Below are positions 9,179 through 18,600 of a stretch of DNA of 33,595 bases, piece by piece. How positions within the stretch are numbered: position 1 is the stretch's first letter; every line of letters starts with the position of its first letter. The position numbers and the translations under genes were made by a program. Source of the stretch: Prorocentrum cordatum (taxonomy: Eukaryota > Sar > Dinophyceae > Prorocentrales > Prorocentraceae). Under the pieces are notes generated by a model. It made no database searches, had not been told where the DNA came from, and worked only from the letters and a program-made list of their open reading frames with translations. The stretch lies in contig CAUYUJ010004016.1 of NCBI GenBank assembly GCA_963575745.1, positions 20,001-53,595 on the forward strand, written 5' to 3'.

Positions 9179-10393
9179 CTAAAATTGATTAGACTTGGGT
9201 TTGTCTCTGTCCTCGGGACCCCGAAAGGGAACAAATTGCTTCACGTCATACTTAAATGACTGAGTGCCTGACATCACTTCCAGAAGCAGCTCCCGATCGA
9301 TGCTTCCCTTTGTATGCCCATCTGCGGTCATATCCCTAGTATCACACCATTGCACATTATGTACTATACCTATATCCATGAGCTCACGTATCCAACTGAT
9401 ATGTCCAAGCAGAGTCCGTTCTGTAGGTATTTTGAGATCCCTGCTTGATAAAGATTTGTAGACGGACTCAGCGTCTATGGTAAGAGAGACTTTGATAGCA
9501 AGGCCTCCAACTTCACGCATGTCTCGTAGTTGTCGTGGAGTCAAAGCCCCTGCCTTAAGCTCGTGGAGAGTAATGAGCGTAGGGTAACACTCATCAAGGT
9601 TATGTGCGGCTGCAAGTGCCTCCGCAGCATAACTGGACCTCACCTGTAATCGGTGTGATTTGCATAGTCCGTCACAGAGGTGAACGACGGACTTGCCTTG
9701 AGGCGAGTTTCCTCGCCGTAGTACGTTGGCCCCGCGTATGCCGTAGCCCTTGGTCTCGTCATCCTCCTCCCCGGTAAGCTTCCGATACCCCGAATCGCTA
9801 TGGATGTCAACTTCATTCGTCGGCTTCATCCGAGGGAAGGTGATACGTTTCGGGCTGCTGATCAGCTTTCGCGTCACAGCATTCAAACGTCTGACTTGCA
9901 AATTGGTGGGCTCTTGAATTTTCTGAAGAGAGACCACATATACCATGAGCCAGATTTGGGTAAGAAGGGCATAGGCGAGGGCTCCTCGCAGGCTGACGAA
10001 CATGTCGGTAATGAGTTTCGTGGCTTTGGCGTCGGCCGCCGCTCCTGTAAGTTCTGGGTGTGTGATAGGACGTAGTTGTTTAATGTACTCGTCCTGGTCC
10101 ATGATCACATCTCCCTGATCATTCTTAGTGTATCGAACGGCGCAGTTCGTATATGTGTGCTTGTTGAGCTTGCATTTGCCAAACACCTTTTCGACACTTT
10201 GTACATAGTCGTCTATATTTTTCTCTAGACCTGTCATATTAATATCATCTACATGTTTTGCCGTCAGAAGGTCTTGACTGAATTCAAATTCAGGATCGTA
10301 GCTGGTCGGTCTAAGTCCTATAGCTCGTGTGGTCGTACGAAGTTTGAGAGAGAACGCTCTTGGAGCGTCCATAGTACCCGTTCCTGTTTTAAG
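9179..10393 (-). CDS. Reverse transcriptase C-terminal half and RNase H (copia pol, downstream of a TGA)
   Basis: This is the last part of pol, in the same frame as the upstream ORF and separated from it only by a TGA at 10,394-10,396; the first ATG is at 10,372. Counting from that ATG, K-H-V-D-D-I-N (residues 39-45) is the catalytic motif that reads YVDD in most copia enzymes. RNase H follows, with Asp 193 (H-S-D-S-G), Glu 251 (A-A-E-A-L), Asp 300 (T-I-D-A-E-S-V-Y) and Asp 351 (T-A-D-G-H-T-K-G), so all four acidic positions look present. A mini-hairpin encodes R-G-N-S-P inside RNase H. It ends with TAG. As a separate protein it would lack the first RT catalytic Asp and be inactive; with readthrough it would complete the enzyme. 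Confidence 0.85.
   Translation of the reverse strand, partial: LKTGTGTMDAPRAFSLKLRTTTRAIGLRPTSYDPEFEFSQDLLTAKHVDDINMTGLEKNIDDYVQSVEKVFGKCKLNKHTYTNCAVRYTKNDQGDVIMDQDEYIKQLRPITHPELTGAAADAKATKLITDMFVSLRGALAYALLTQIWLMVYVVSLQKIQEPTNLQVRRLNAVTRKLISSPKRITFPRMKPTNEVDIHSDSGYRKLTGEEDDETKGYGIRGANVLRRGNSPQGKSVVHLCDGLCKSHRLQVRSSYAAEALAAAHNLDECYPTLITLHELKAGALTPRQLRDMREVGGLAIKVSLTIDAESVYKSLSSRDLKIPTERTLLGHISWIRELMDIGIVHNVQWCDTRDMTADGHTKGSIDRELLLEVMSGTQSFKYDVKQFVPFRGPEDRDKPKSNQF
9308..9814 (-). other. RNase H domain
   Basis: Copia-type RNase H, residues about 187-355 of the last ORF. It degrades the RNA strand of the RNA/DNA hybrid during reverse transcription. The four acidic positions listed for the ORF are intact. 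The segment G-E-E-D-D-E-T-K-G and the hairpin-encoded R-R-G-N-S-P-Q-G look like loop insertions. Confidence 0.8.
9702..9717 (-). repeat. Mini-hairpin with a 6-bp stem inside RNase H
   Basis: GGCGAG-GAAA-CTCGCC, read in the common phase as R-G-N-S-P, lying in a loop of RNase H between the first Asp and the Glu. Confidence 0.85.
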
Positions 10394-13300
10394 TCATCTA
10401 AGACAGCGTCGACTTTCGTCGTAGGATGCGAAGCCGGGCAATGTACGAAGTACCTGAGCGCTTCCTGGTGGAAGAGTAAAGCAAACCATGCGAGTTTCCT
10501 CGCCGGTGGCATGGGCAAGTTCCTCATAGGTCAAACCCTTGAGGAACGCCTTATCGATATCCATGGATGCTAAGATCCACTCTGGATGGCATGCCGCTTC
10601 ACTTGCCAGGAGTCGTTGGGACTGCCTTCTGGCGGTTCCCGAGAATGTTTCCACATCAAAAGCCTCAGTATCCATAAATCCACGAAGGACCAGTCTGAGA
10701 CGAATGGTTTTAACGTTCTCGGTGCCCATCTTTACGAACTTCCACTTGTATACATATCTGGACGTCATGATGTTGGAAGCTTTGGATAAATCGTACATCT
10801 CAAAGCATCGATTATCAATCCAGATTTTGAGCTCAGTATATAAGGCTTCACTAACCTCCTTTGGATGTGCTGCTATGTCGGCTTTGGTTAGTAGATCATC
10901 TTCTTTGACAACCACAGCACGTTTAGCAGCAGAGGATACATATACTCTCATCGTTGCGACCATATCGGTATCGAGCTGTGCAAGTTGAGTCTGATCCAAC
11001 ACTATTTTAGACATTTCTGATGTAAAGCATAGTTCAACGTAAGGACCGTATTCATCACTGTCTAGAGAGTAGCTCTCGTCGGCTGTGTTTGAACAAAGAG
11101 AGACTAGACAGGACTCACATGATTTCGGCTCGTCTCCGAGCATATCTGATGATATAATATCATCTTCGTCCACAAATGCTGAAACCAAAACACACTGGTC
11201 GGGCAGCATAGTTGTTGGGACGCAATAAAGATAATCATCGGTAATCGTCGTAGGATGAAGGTCCATACGTAGCTCGTCGTACCACTCTTCCAGCATCATA
11301 GCTTCAATATTGTGTTCCTCATTTTCCTCATAGATTGTCGACAGACGGCCTTCGCTCGGCGATGAAGCGTCTGGTGTGTCTGGAGAAGGCCTGTTTCCAG
11401 GCGACTCGTGTTCTCCAGACGTGTTGCTTGGATGCTGATATTTAGCCAAATCGTCGTGAAATCCTAAGGAAGGGACACGTGAAGTCAAGCATTGAATAAG
11501 TCTGGAGTGAGTGCTACCAGTGATCTGAGAAATGTTTAAGCCAGTGCCCACGCATTCGTAATAGTGGAACGCCGGGCTGATGTCGTTGTCATAGTGGATC
11601 AGCGTAGACCCGGTGGCGTACTTTACTGCAGGTAGGCTTGACACACTCTTAGCCAATCGAACTGCTACTACATGTTCTACTCGGAAGTAATTCCGTACGA
11701 GATACTGTAGTGCTAAGTGTACGCGCGGGTGAAACTTGCTGTCGTCTGACAGATTAAGGTTTCCCTTGTAATCGGGGATATACCCGAAAACTTTGGCAGG
11801 TTTCCCTGCGCTGAGGTGTGCCACATAAGCAAGGACGGTTTGCATGGCCATATTATCCATGCCAAGTTCCCGTGTGAGGAGACATTCGATGTATAGTGTG
11901 TGACGAGCATCAGGATACATCACAATTACCTCACGAGATCCTGCCTTGACAACAATATGTCCTCTTTCAGGCACGTTTCGGATCACCGGGAATGGGCCGT
12001 TCCAGCCTCCATGGTCGTCCTTGGTGGCAGTAGGTCGGTGGTAGTCGACCAAATCCCCTGATGAGTAGAGGCGAGCACCATCAGGAGTCGTCTTAGCCCT
12101 AAGAGCCCGATTTGTCTTGGCTACAGCAGTAGCCTGAGTTATGGCTTCGAGGCTGACTTCCCTTACACGACGTTCTCGTTCGTGTCCTGAAGTCTCGGGT
12201 CCCTTGGGAAAGTCAAGGGTATCGAGATCAGGAAGGAAGGAGGGCTGACGTCCTGTGTGTGCCTGATATGGCGATACTCCGTTATAAAACGTAAACGCAT
12301 TAGTAACGAAGATGCCTTCCGCCAATACTCTAGTGAATACAACAGGGATGTTGTGTCTATTCAATTCTTCCTCAATCATGTGGAGGACGCCTCTGAGAAT
12401 GCCGTTTCGTGACTCAATTGAAGTCGCGTGTTGGCCAGGAGCACGGATACGAAGTTCCGTGCCCTTATTGGCCATCATGGTTTTAGCGGCATCGTTATTC
12501 AGGGCGCCTTCTCCGTCTGAGTATAAAACTTTGAAGGGTCCGTGATAGGCAATCCAGCAATAGTGGTAGGCGTCGATGATAGTGTCGCGTTCTCTGTCGG
12601 AAATCTCTAGGCCTGCTGCCAGGCGAATACAACGGTCCATAATATGAAAAATGGTCCGTTTCTTGTAAAACATGAGGTCCATTTCCCCTTCATCGAGCCA
12701 GTTACCAGGGAGGCTTACCGATGGTAATGTCGAGTTTCCTGGACGTTCCCATGCTCTACATTCCCGACAGGTATCGCAGATTTCCTTGATCATGTTCAGT
12801 CGAACACTATCAAGCCCCACCTTTTCGAGGATTAACCTCATTTTTGGCTCCTTCGCATGATACCATCGCAGATGCAGTTTTCGGAGTTCCTTTTTCACAA
12901 CATGGGGTTCGTGACTACGGAGACTCTGTAGACTGTGTTGGATGTCAAATCTCGTCCAGTCGGGTAGTCGTGGAGCCCCAGAGCCGGTGGAGGCAAGAGG
13001 GTTCCTTGTAGCTCTACGTAGTTGATCCCCTGTGTTGACTGCGTCTGGAGGTGGTGGTACGCCTTGTAGACGTCCGCGGCGGGCCGCTACCTGTGGCGCA
13101 TCGCTAGAAGATGCAGAAGGCGTGTTTCCACGCTCGGGGGCGTCTCGTAGCAGGTCGTAGCTGCTGGTACCAGATGTCGGATCGACGTTACCGAAGGAAC
13201 GTGGTCGCGGTGGCCTGGCGTGTGCGCCTTGGCGGCCACCTGAAGCTGAAGCTTGGCCCTCACCAGGTTTAGGTAGGGGTTTCCACCAAGCTGGCACGGT

Positions 13301-15643
13301 TTTGCCTTCGGGGTCGTGGTCGTCTGGTAGTTTAAATGGTTCAGCAAAACGACATTTACCAGGTTCGGTATCAAGGTGATTCTTAACACCCTTGCTTCTC
13401 GTAAGATCCCTCTGACATGCTGGACATGGCCAGTATACAGAGATAGAGTCATGATATTTGCACTGCGTAGGGTCTCTGTTATGGCTAGGACTGTCCTTTC
13501 GGACGTTGTCGATGCATGCCGGGCACGTAGCCACCTTTGGGATGATACGATCACCGATGCGTCTCATACCTTCACCTGGTTCAGCTTGCTCAGGAAGGTC
13601 GGCAGGATAAGCATGTGCAGTATTTATAGGCGCGTTTCCGCGCGTGGTGTCAATGGCTTTCGCCAAGTAGACGGCTTCCACGAAGGCAGACTGCAGTCGT
13701 CGAGTGCATTCTTGTGCCAGTGAAAGCTCGGTGTTGCACGGTTGTGCGTGCACATGCTGGCCGTTGCACTTGAGTCGCTCAAAGGGTTTAAGAATTGTCT
13801 TGTCGTTGCTGGTGATATTTGTCGGCTTCTTGATATAGTCACCAGTCGTATCTTTGAGTCCAGTAGCGCATTGATCAATGCGCACGGTCGTGATGCGTGG
13901 TCGGTTGGCAAGCTTCGTCCATGGAGAGATATCGTCCACCCATGTTCCTGTCGGTTGTTCGCGTATAAACCATCTCTGAGCGTCATCTTGGGTAACAGCA
14001 ATTTTACCACAATAGATTATGTGTGGTAAGTCTTCTCTGTGGTGCTGTTCCCAAGTGTTATAGTTGACTTTGTAGTTATAGTAAGATGGTGGTCCTGTGG
14101 TGCGGCAGCTGGGTTGCAGTATGGCAACTCGTACGTAGCATATCTTAAAGTAATGATCTATAACCTGCTGCACCGAGGGGTCTCCCAGGTCGACATATGT
14201 AGTCTTGTCCAAGTTGCCGCCTGAGGAAAGTCCCCTTGAGAAGGCAAGCTCTGAGATGCCACCCTCACCACCACAAAGCTCCAACATATCCACGCAATTG
14301 TTATGGCCGTAGCATAGTGTAGCAACTATGCTGTATATGTTAGCGTGTGTGTCGGGCATAGATGTGGGAAGGGTAAGGAACAGGTCATCGTCCTCGTCGG
14401 AGCTTATCAGCTCAACAGGGGCGTCAGTACTCCAGGTTGCCATAAGATCCTGTCCGAGTCCTGACAAGTCATCGCCGCAATCGTCATTTCCGTCTTCGAC
14501 GTGCTTTTTAATGCGGCGAGGCTTGATGCCTGCTTCCTTTTCGGCTTTGAGCCTTTCCTTCTGCTTTATACGCGATTCAGTGGGTAAAGCTTGCTCGTTT
14601 TGTTCGTCGGTCTGTGTACTCATTGTCGTGGTGGAATGGGTACATGCGTCAATCGCCAGAGTCGGGAGGGGGAGAGAACAGTCATCTATGATGACGCGTC
14701 TATGTTTCTGTGGTGATTGAGTAGGCTCGTTTCCGAGCAAGACCGGTTCCTCGGGTTGCCAATACAACCGAGTACTGATGTTGGCAACCCCTGCAGGTAA
14801 TGGTGCATGCCAATCATACCCTGTTGGTTGATCGGTAACTGAGATATCTTGAATAACCGCGTTGGTATCCAGGTTGATTGTTACACGTCGGATAACTTCA
14901 GACCATTTTGGTCCTCCCTTATGAGTCGTCACGTAATGACGAGTATTATGGTCTGTACGTGTATACGTATTTAAGTATACGGGCACGTTTCCGTGCGTGG
15001 TGGTACTCCCCAGGATTTTGTCGTTTAGGTAACGGATGAGTGTAGTACGTGTCTGAGCCCGCCATTCAGCATGTCGTACCGTATGGCCGTACCAGTCCAA
15101 CACATGTTGTGGTATGGCCTGCTTACAAGTACATGTCCACAGCTTCGAGCTAATCGGTATCGATGATGCTACCTGCATATATGTACCACTTGGTGTATTG
15201 TCTTGCATATTGAACCGAATACCGAAATGACACAAACGCATCCGTATTACTGACAACTTTAGATCTTCCAGAGTATCACGTACTGGAGATAACTTCCAAA
15301 CATATCCTGGGGGACCGAATATGATGATTTTCATGCGGAGTTTCTTGGCTTTTATCAACAGGTTCTGGATACGTGACCAGTGTGGGGCCACTCTCTTTCC
15401 TGGAGTTCGTATATACCAGTCACCCGGAGTACTGATCCATATGAGAGTGTAATCTCCACTGATCACCGCACCTAGATAGTTTGTGCCCACGCTTGTCATA
15501 AGTTCGTTGTGGGAAATACGGTCACAAATATAACCTCGTGCGCGGAGGTCGGCACATGCCTCCCTCGTATCTTCAATGACAAAAGCCCTCTTACTAAGGC
15601 AGGTTGCCCCGCTGTCCTTGTTACCCCCCGGCTTTTCAGCCAT
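10394..15643 (-). CDS. Copia Pol: methyltransferase-like domain, integrase, reverse transcriptase N-half
   Basis: 1,749 codons from ATG 15,643; the frame is the same as the preceding 2,909-codon ORF and is separated from it by a TGA at 15,683-15,685. Domains in order: an unassigned alpha/beta region (20-210), acidic linker (385-425), cytosine-methyltransferase-like domain (445-635), Cys/His finger (707-764), integrase (920-1,250), a long variable acidic linker (1,380-1,600) and reverse transcriptase N-terminal half (1,600-1,749) with Y-V-Y-K-W-K, R-L-V-L-R-G-F and M-D-I-D-K-A-F-L-K-G. It stops at TGA 10,394-10,396 in the middle of RT, before HVDD, so this product alone cannot reverse-transcribe. 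The stop is most simply a nonsense mutation (CGA to TGA would do). Nine mini-hairpins lie in it. Confidence 0.9.
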   Translation of the reverse strand: MAEKPGGNKDSGATCLSKRAFVIEDTREACADLRARGYICDRISHNELMTSVGTNYLGAVISGDYTLIWISTPGDWYIRTPGKRVAPHWSRIQNLLIKAKKLRMKIIIFGPPGYVWKLSPVRDTLEDLKLSVIRMRLCHFGIRFNMQDNTPSGTYMQVASSIPISSKLWTCTCKQAIPQHVLDWYGHTVRHAEWRAQTRTTLIRYLNDKILGSTTTHGNVPVYLNTYTRTDHNTRHYVTTHKGGPKWSEVIRRVTINLDTNAVIQDISVTDQPTGYDWHAPLPAGVANISTRLYWQPEEPVLLGNEPTQSPQKHRRVIIDDCSLPLPTLAIDACTHSTTTMSTQTDEQNEQALPTESRIKQKERLKAEKEAGIKPRRIKKHVEDGNDDCGDDLSGLGQDLMATWSTDAPVELISSDEDDDLFLTLPTSMPDTHANIYSIVATLCYGHNNCVDMLELCGGEGGISELAFSRGLSSGGNLDKTTYVDLGDPSVQQVIDHYFKICYVRVAILQPSCRTTGPPSYYNYKVNYNTWEQHHREDLPHIIYCGKIAVTQDDAQRWFIREQPTGTWVDDISPWTKLANRPRITTVRIDQCATGLKDTTGDYIKKPTNITSNDKTILKPFERLKCNGQHVHAQPCNTELSLAQECTRRLQSAFVEAVYLAKAIDTTRGNAPINTAHAYPADLPEQAEPGEGMRRIGDRIIPKVATCPACIDNVRKDSPSHNRDPTQCKYHDSISVYWPCPACQRDLTRSKGVKNHLDTEPGKCRFAEPFKLPDDHDPEGKTVPAWWKPLPKPGEGQASASGGRQGAHARPPRPRSFGNVDPTSGTSSYDLLRDAPERGNTPSASSSDAPQVAARRGRLQGVPPPPDAVNTGDQLRRATRNPLASTGSGAPRLPDWTRFDIQHSLQSLRSHEPHVVKKELRKLHLRWYHAKEPKMRLILEKVGLDSVRLNMIKEICDTCRECRAWERPGNSTLPSVSLPGNWLDEGEMDLMFYKKRTIFHIMDRCIRLAAGLEISDRERDTIIDAYHYCWIAYHGPFKVLYSDGEGALNNDAAKTMMANKGTELRIRAPGQHATSIESRNGILRGVLHMIEEELNRHNIPVVFTRVLAEGIFVTNAFTFYNGVSPYQAHTGRQPSFLPDLDTLDFPKGPETSGHERERRVREVSLEAITQATAVAKTNRALRAKTTPDGARLYSSGDLVDYHRPTATKDDHGGWNGPFPVIRNVPERGHIVVKAGSREVIVMYPDARHTLYIECLLTRELGMDNMAMQTVLAYVAHLSAGKPAKVFGYIPDYKGNLNLSDDSKFHPRVHLALQYLVRNYFRVEHVVAVRLAKSVSSLPAVKYATGSTLIHYDNDISPAFHYYECVGTGLNISQITGSTHSRLIQCLTSRVPSLGFHDDLAKYQHPSNTSGEHESPGNRPSPDTPDASSPSEGRLSTIYEENEEHNIEAMMLEEWYDELRMDLHPTTITDDYLYCVPTTMLPDQCVLVSAFVDEDDIISSDMLGDEPKSCESCLVSLCSNTADESYSLDSDEYGPYVELCFTSEMSKIVLDQTQLAQLDTDMVATMRVYVSSAAKRAVVVKEDDLLTKADIAAHPKEVSEALYTELKIWIDNRCFEMYDLSKASNIMTSRYVYKWKFVKMGTENVKTIRLRLVLRGFMDTEAFDVETFSGTARRQSQRLLASEAACHPEWILASMDIDKAFLKGLTYEELAHATGEETRMVCFTLPPGSAQVLRTLPGFASYDESRRCLR
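10397..10846 (-). other. Reverse transcriptase N-terminal half (RVT_2 type)
   Basis: Residues about 1,600-1,749 of Pol. Asp 1,695 in S-M-D-I-D-K-A-F is the first catalytic aspartate of copia RT. Family-typical words are W-K-F-V-K, R-L-V-L-R-G-F and C-F-T-L-P-P-G-S. Catalytic HVDD is beyond the TGA, at 10,240-10,256. Confidence 0.88.
10490..10503 (-). repeat. Mini-hairpin inside RT, second reading phase
   Basis: GCGAG-GAAA-CTCGC read as G-E-E-T-R rather than G-N-x-P, just before the C-F-T-L-P-P segment of RT. Confidence 0.85.
11378..11420 (-). repeat. Nested hairpin: 10-bp outer stem around a mini-hairpin
   Basis: GTCTGGAGAA (11,378-11,387) and TTCTCCAGAC (11,411-11,420) are exact reverse complements and enclose the mini-hairpin at 11,389-11,402. 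It lies in the variable Pol linker. Confidence 0.75.
11894..12886 (-). other. Integrase (zinc-binding HHCC plus DDE core)
   Basis: Pol residues about 920-1,250. HHCC zinc module: His 924 and His 929 (L-H-L-R-W-Y-H), Cys 957 and Cys 960 (C-D-T-C). Core catalytic acids: Asp 989 (G-E-M-D-L-M), Asp 1,043 (Y-S-D-G-E-G) and Glu 1,077 (S-I-E-S-R-N-G), spacing D-53-D-33-E, close to the usual D,D35E. A chromatin-contact-like basic segment follows. It inserts element DNA and makes the 5-bp target duplication seen at the ends. Confidence 0.88.
13352..13525 (-). other. Cys/His zinc-finger-like segment in Pol
   Basis: Pol residues 707-764: C-P-A-C, then C-x2-H, then C-P-A-C and a closing H-x8-C (N-H-L-D-T-E-P-G-K-C). 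Paired Cys and His suggest one or two zinc sites between the methyltransferase-like domain and the integrase. Function unknown. Confidence 0.55.
13739..14311 (-). other. Cytosine-C5 DNA methyltransferase-like domain
   Basis: Pol residues about 445-635. Order of motifs resembles C5 methyltransferases: motif I V-D-M-L-E-L-C-G-G-E-G-G (SAM loop), an acidic strand end T-Y-V-D-L-G-D (motif II-like), A-I-L-Q-P-S-C-R-T-T-G-P-P-S (motif IV region, with one Cys in the place of the PCQ cysteine), R-E-Q-P-T-G-T-W (where ENV is usual, motif VI-like) and Q-C-A-T-G. It has no full target-recognition domain. Cytosine methyltransferases are known to have been captured by retrotransposons, including in Symbiodinium; I recognise this block from dinoflagellate copia proteins. 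Whether this divergent form is catalytic is uncertain. Confidence 0.6.
14983..14996 (-). repeat. Mini-hairpin with a rare stem
   Basis: Plus-strand arms GCACG/CGTGC around the GAAA loop; H-G-N-V-P in protein. Together with GCGTG (13,120) and GCGCG (13,630) it shows paired changes at the two variable stem positions. Confidence 0.85.
15195..15590 (-). other. Unassigned alpha/beta region at the Pol N terminus
   Basis: Pol residues about 20-150 alternate predicted strands and helices, with T-L-I-W-I-S-T-P-G-D-W and K-I-I-I-F-G-P-P-G-Y-V-W spaced about 40 residues apart. The layout recalls motifs IV and VI of a Rossmann methyltransferase, so it may be a second, decayed methyltransferase-like unit. 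I do not recognise a family with confidence. Confidence 0.3.
15599..15612 (-). repeat. Mini-hairpin with a G-U pair near the Gag/Pol boundary
   Basis: GCGGG-GCAA-CCTGC: one G-U pair in RNA, GNRA loop. It is read in the second phase as A-T-C and lies about 75 nt downstream of the TGA that ends the first ORF. Confidence 0.7.
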
Positions 15644-15682
15644 CAGGCAAGACGACGAGGGGGCGACGTCGCCCTGCCATCT

Positions 15683-18600
15683 TCAAGATGAAGAAGATGT
15701 GCCTACAATATCTGCCAACATCTGGGCTTCCCTCAGATGCTGGAGCTCAGCACTGCAGCGCGCCGTGGCCTCAGAGGCGGATTGCTCCGCAAATGCTGTC
15801 AGCATCGATGGATTATCCATCAGCTGTTTCAGCACGCCTTTGGACCTAGCGTCGCTGACCGTATGCAATTCACGATTAGTGTATCCCATCACTATTTTAC
15901 GGCGGGACTGCACAGCGTCCATGGGTACACTACCACCATGCTGGGCCAGTGTCCTGGCAACAAAACAATCGAACGTCTCGAGATCGTCGATGTTGTCGCC
16001 TCGCATGGTGGCCTTGGCGAGCGTCTCCATCAACCCCTGGGGCAGGTTTCCCTGCAATTGATTGCGCTCCTGCGCTGGGGTCGGCTCGCCTGTCAGCACT
16101 GTCTGGAAGGACGTGCTGCTTGAGCTCGAGGCGGGTTGCCCCGCAGCTCCAAAACGATCACACCTGATCGACAGATGCCCTGACGGCAACTTCGTCGTCG
16201 GCATGATTTTGGAGCCTTCCGGGAGCTCCATCTTGACCTGCCCCTTACCAGGGAATATCAGCTTTTCCTGGCCTCGTTCAAGCACGATGATCGTGCGTTT
16301 GTCCTGCATACTATCGAGACCTAGGATGGCTGGCAGGTCCTTTCCACAGCCTGACACAATGTTCGTCTTGTATGAATCGTGTTGGGCTGACCCCTGGTAC
16401 TCGCAGGCAATGCTAAATGTGCCTACGGTATCCGCTGGGGCCGACCCCTCTCCCACTCCGTTGATATGCAAACGAGAGCGGGGCTCGAACGTACAAGCAC
16501 GACCATGTGACTCAGCAGCCTGGACGAACTTACGGCTCGTGTTCTCGCCCATGATATTGATCTTCGAACCGACGTCGATGAGTATGGAATTTCCACCGTC
16601 ATCCAAGAACGTCTTACTCGGCTGCTTGATGTGCACAGTTTCTGAAGTGTCGGCTGTGTCGGTAGGCGGGTTTCCCCGCGGCACATTCGTACTCCCTGGC
16701 GGGTTACCCCGCGCGACACTGGCATGCGACTCGCTCTCGGCCATGCGTGCCAGGTCAATGTACTGGAAGTACGACACGTGCTGGGCGTGATCACCACGCT
16801 CCTCCCGCCAGTTGGCATACTCATCACGTATGCTCATATACTGCTCGCGGGTAGTGCGCCTTATCAGCGTTAGATACGAGTGAAGGGCGATGTCTTGCAG
16901 CCCCTCGTTCATGACGTGATCCCGGTACCGCAGCCACTCCTCGAACTCCTCATTCGTCGCTGAGATGTTGATGGCCCTAGCTGCTGTTGCTGCTGACGCC
17001 GCTGAGGATTCTGATAGGTCTAACGACGGACTATCAGTTTCAGGATTATTGGCATCTAGCATAAACGTTGCGTGCGTATTATCCATCTGATTCTGGAAAT
17101 GTCGCACACGCAACTCGCGCAGCTGATCGGGGCCCAGTGACATCTCAGCCTCGCCTCCACTCTGGGGAGACATCTGAGGAGTATCATGCAGGTTTCCCTG
17201 CTGAGGCGCCGTCATCGGGATAAGCTGATCGAAATATCCCGTTGCCATAGGCGGCCTTACCTCTTCAGGCAGGTGTCCCTGCTGGTGTGCCGAAACTGTC
17301 TGCATAGCTAGCATCCTGGCCGTCATCTCCTCCACCATGCTCCTCAGCTCCCGCATCTCCCTCGCTGACTGCTCGGGAGTCTGACTAAGGGAGCCAGTCC
17401 ATGGGAAGGACGATGTTATAATGCCAGGTGCACGACAGATCGCACATGGTGGCTGCTGGGGATCTCCCTCACGCTGGTTTGTCACGTGGCCCACCACGTT
17501 AGAATTCCAGCATCCCTCGTGGAATAGGTGATTGCACCTCAGGCGGTACACACTATCCCTGGGCTGAAATTCTTCGAGGCATACAGCACAGGTGTCCTCC
17601 ATCCCAGTAAAGACTTCTACGTCTGCTACCCTGGGATATACCCGCCGCTGCCTCTCCAATACCGTCTCGGAGGGCATGAAGGCTGATGGGGGTGTCCCCG
17701 CTGGATTCAGCACTTCCTGCACTTCGACATTGGGCATGGAAGTGGTAGGAGTCACGGCAGGCGAGTTCCCTCGCAAAGGTGAGCCCCTATTCCGCACCAC
17801 GTCGAGTGCAGCTGCACGTGACTGGTCCCGTACACTTTGCACCGCCTGCCTCCTCCTGAAGCATGCCTGCTGAGTGTGGTGCGTCTGCCTGATGTAGTCA
17901 GGCACGCCCCTACTGCCAGACGATATTGAATGGGCAGTGGGTTGCACAACCACCTCTGGTGATGTTGGAGGAGGCATGAAGGCCATGTGCGGGCACATGG
18001 AGTGGTCACTGCAGCGCACATTGGTGAGGTTATGCATCTGATCCGCCAATTCCCGAACAAATTTGTTCGGGACCCTTGTACCGTCAGGGTATAATGGCGG
18101 ATTCATCTGCGTGGGTGGTGGCCTCTGGCCCTGAGACATGCTCGGATGGGCGTTGAACGCCGGGATAAAGGCTCGTTGCCGAGCGGGGTCCCGTGGGTTG
18201 GGACCCTCCGGTTCCCAGGACCAGGCTGGCCTCCACCTCTGCCCACTTGGGTGAGGCAGATTATGGTTCTGCACCTGCTGTACCGCGGCCGCCACTCTTG
18301 AGCGATAGTCGTCGGGTATACCCGCCCTGTGGTGGCTTGGTGTACCAGGCAGGTTTCCCTGCTGACTCGTTGGCGTGCCGGGCGGCATCATGTTGAGGAG
18401 GGCTGTGCTGTGATCAGCCCTAGCCGCAGCTAACCTCTCCATGAGTGTGCCGTTTACGGCAGGGCGGACAGGTGTCCCAAATGGGGATTGTGCTGGCGGA
18501 GTGCCCGATGGAGTCATGCCCCTTGGAGTGTGCATGCTCTGTGTGGGGCTTGCGTGCATTGGCTCGAACCGAGCAGGTCCGCTTGTAGGCAGGTTTCCCT

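Noticed and set aside
9971-9990. GGCGAGGGCTCCTCGC stem in the RT/RNase H ORF
   Set aside because: No 4-nt GNRA loop; peptide fits the RT-like sequence, so likely coincidence.
12611-12624. GCCTG-CTGC-CAGGC hairpin in integrase
   Set aside because: Stem fits but the RNA loop is GCAG, not GNRA, and it lies in a conserved domain segment; probably chance. Left out of the 38.
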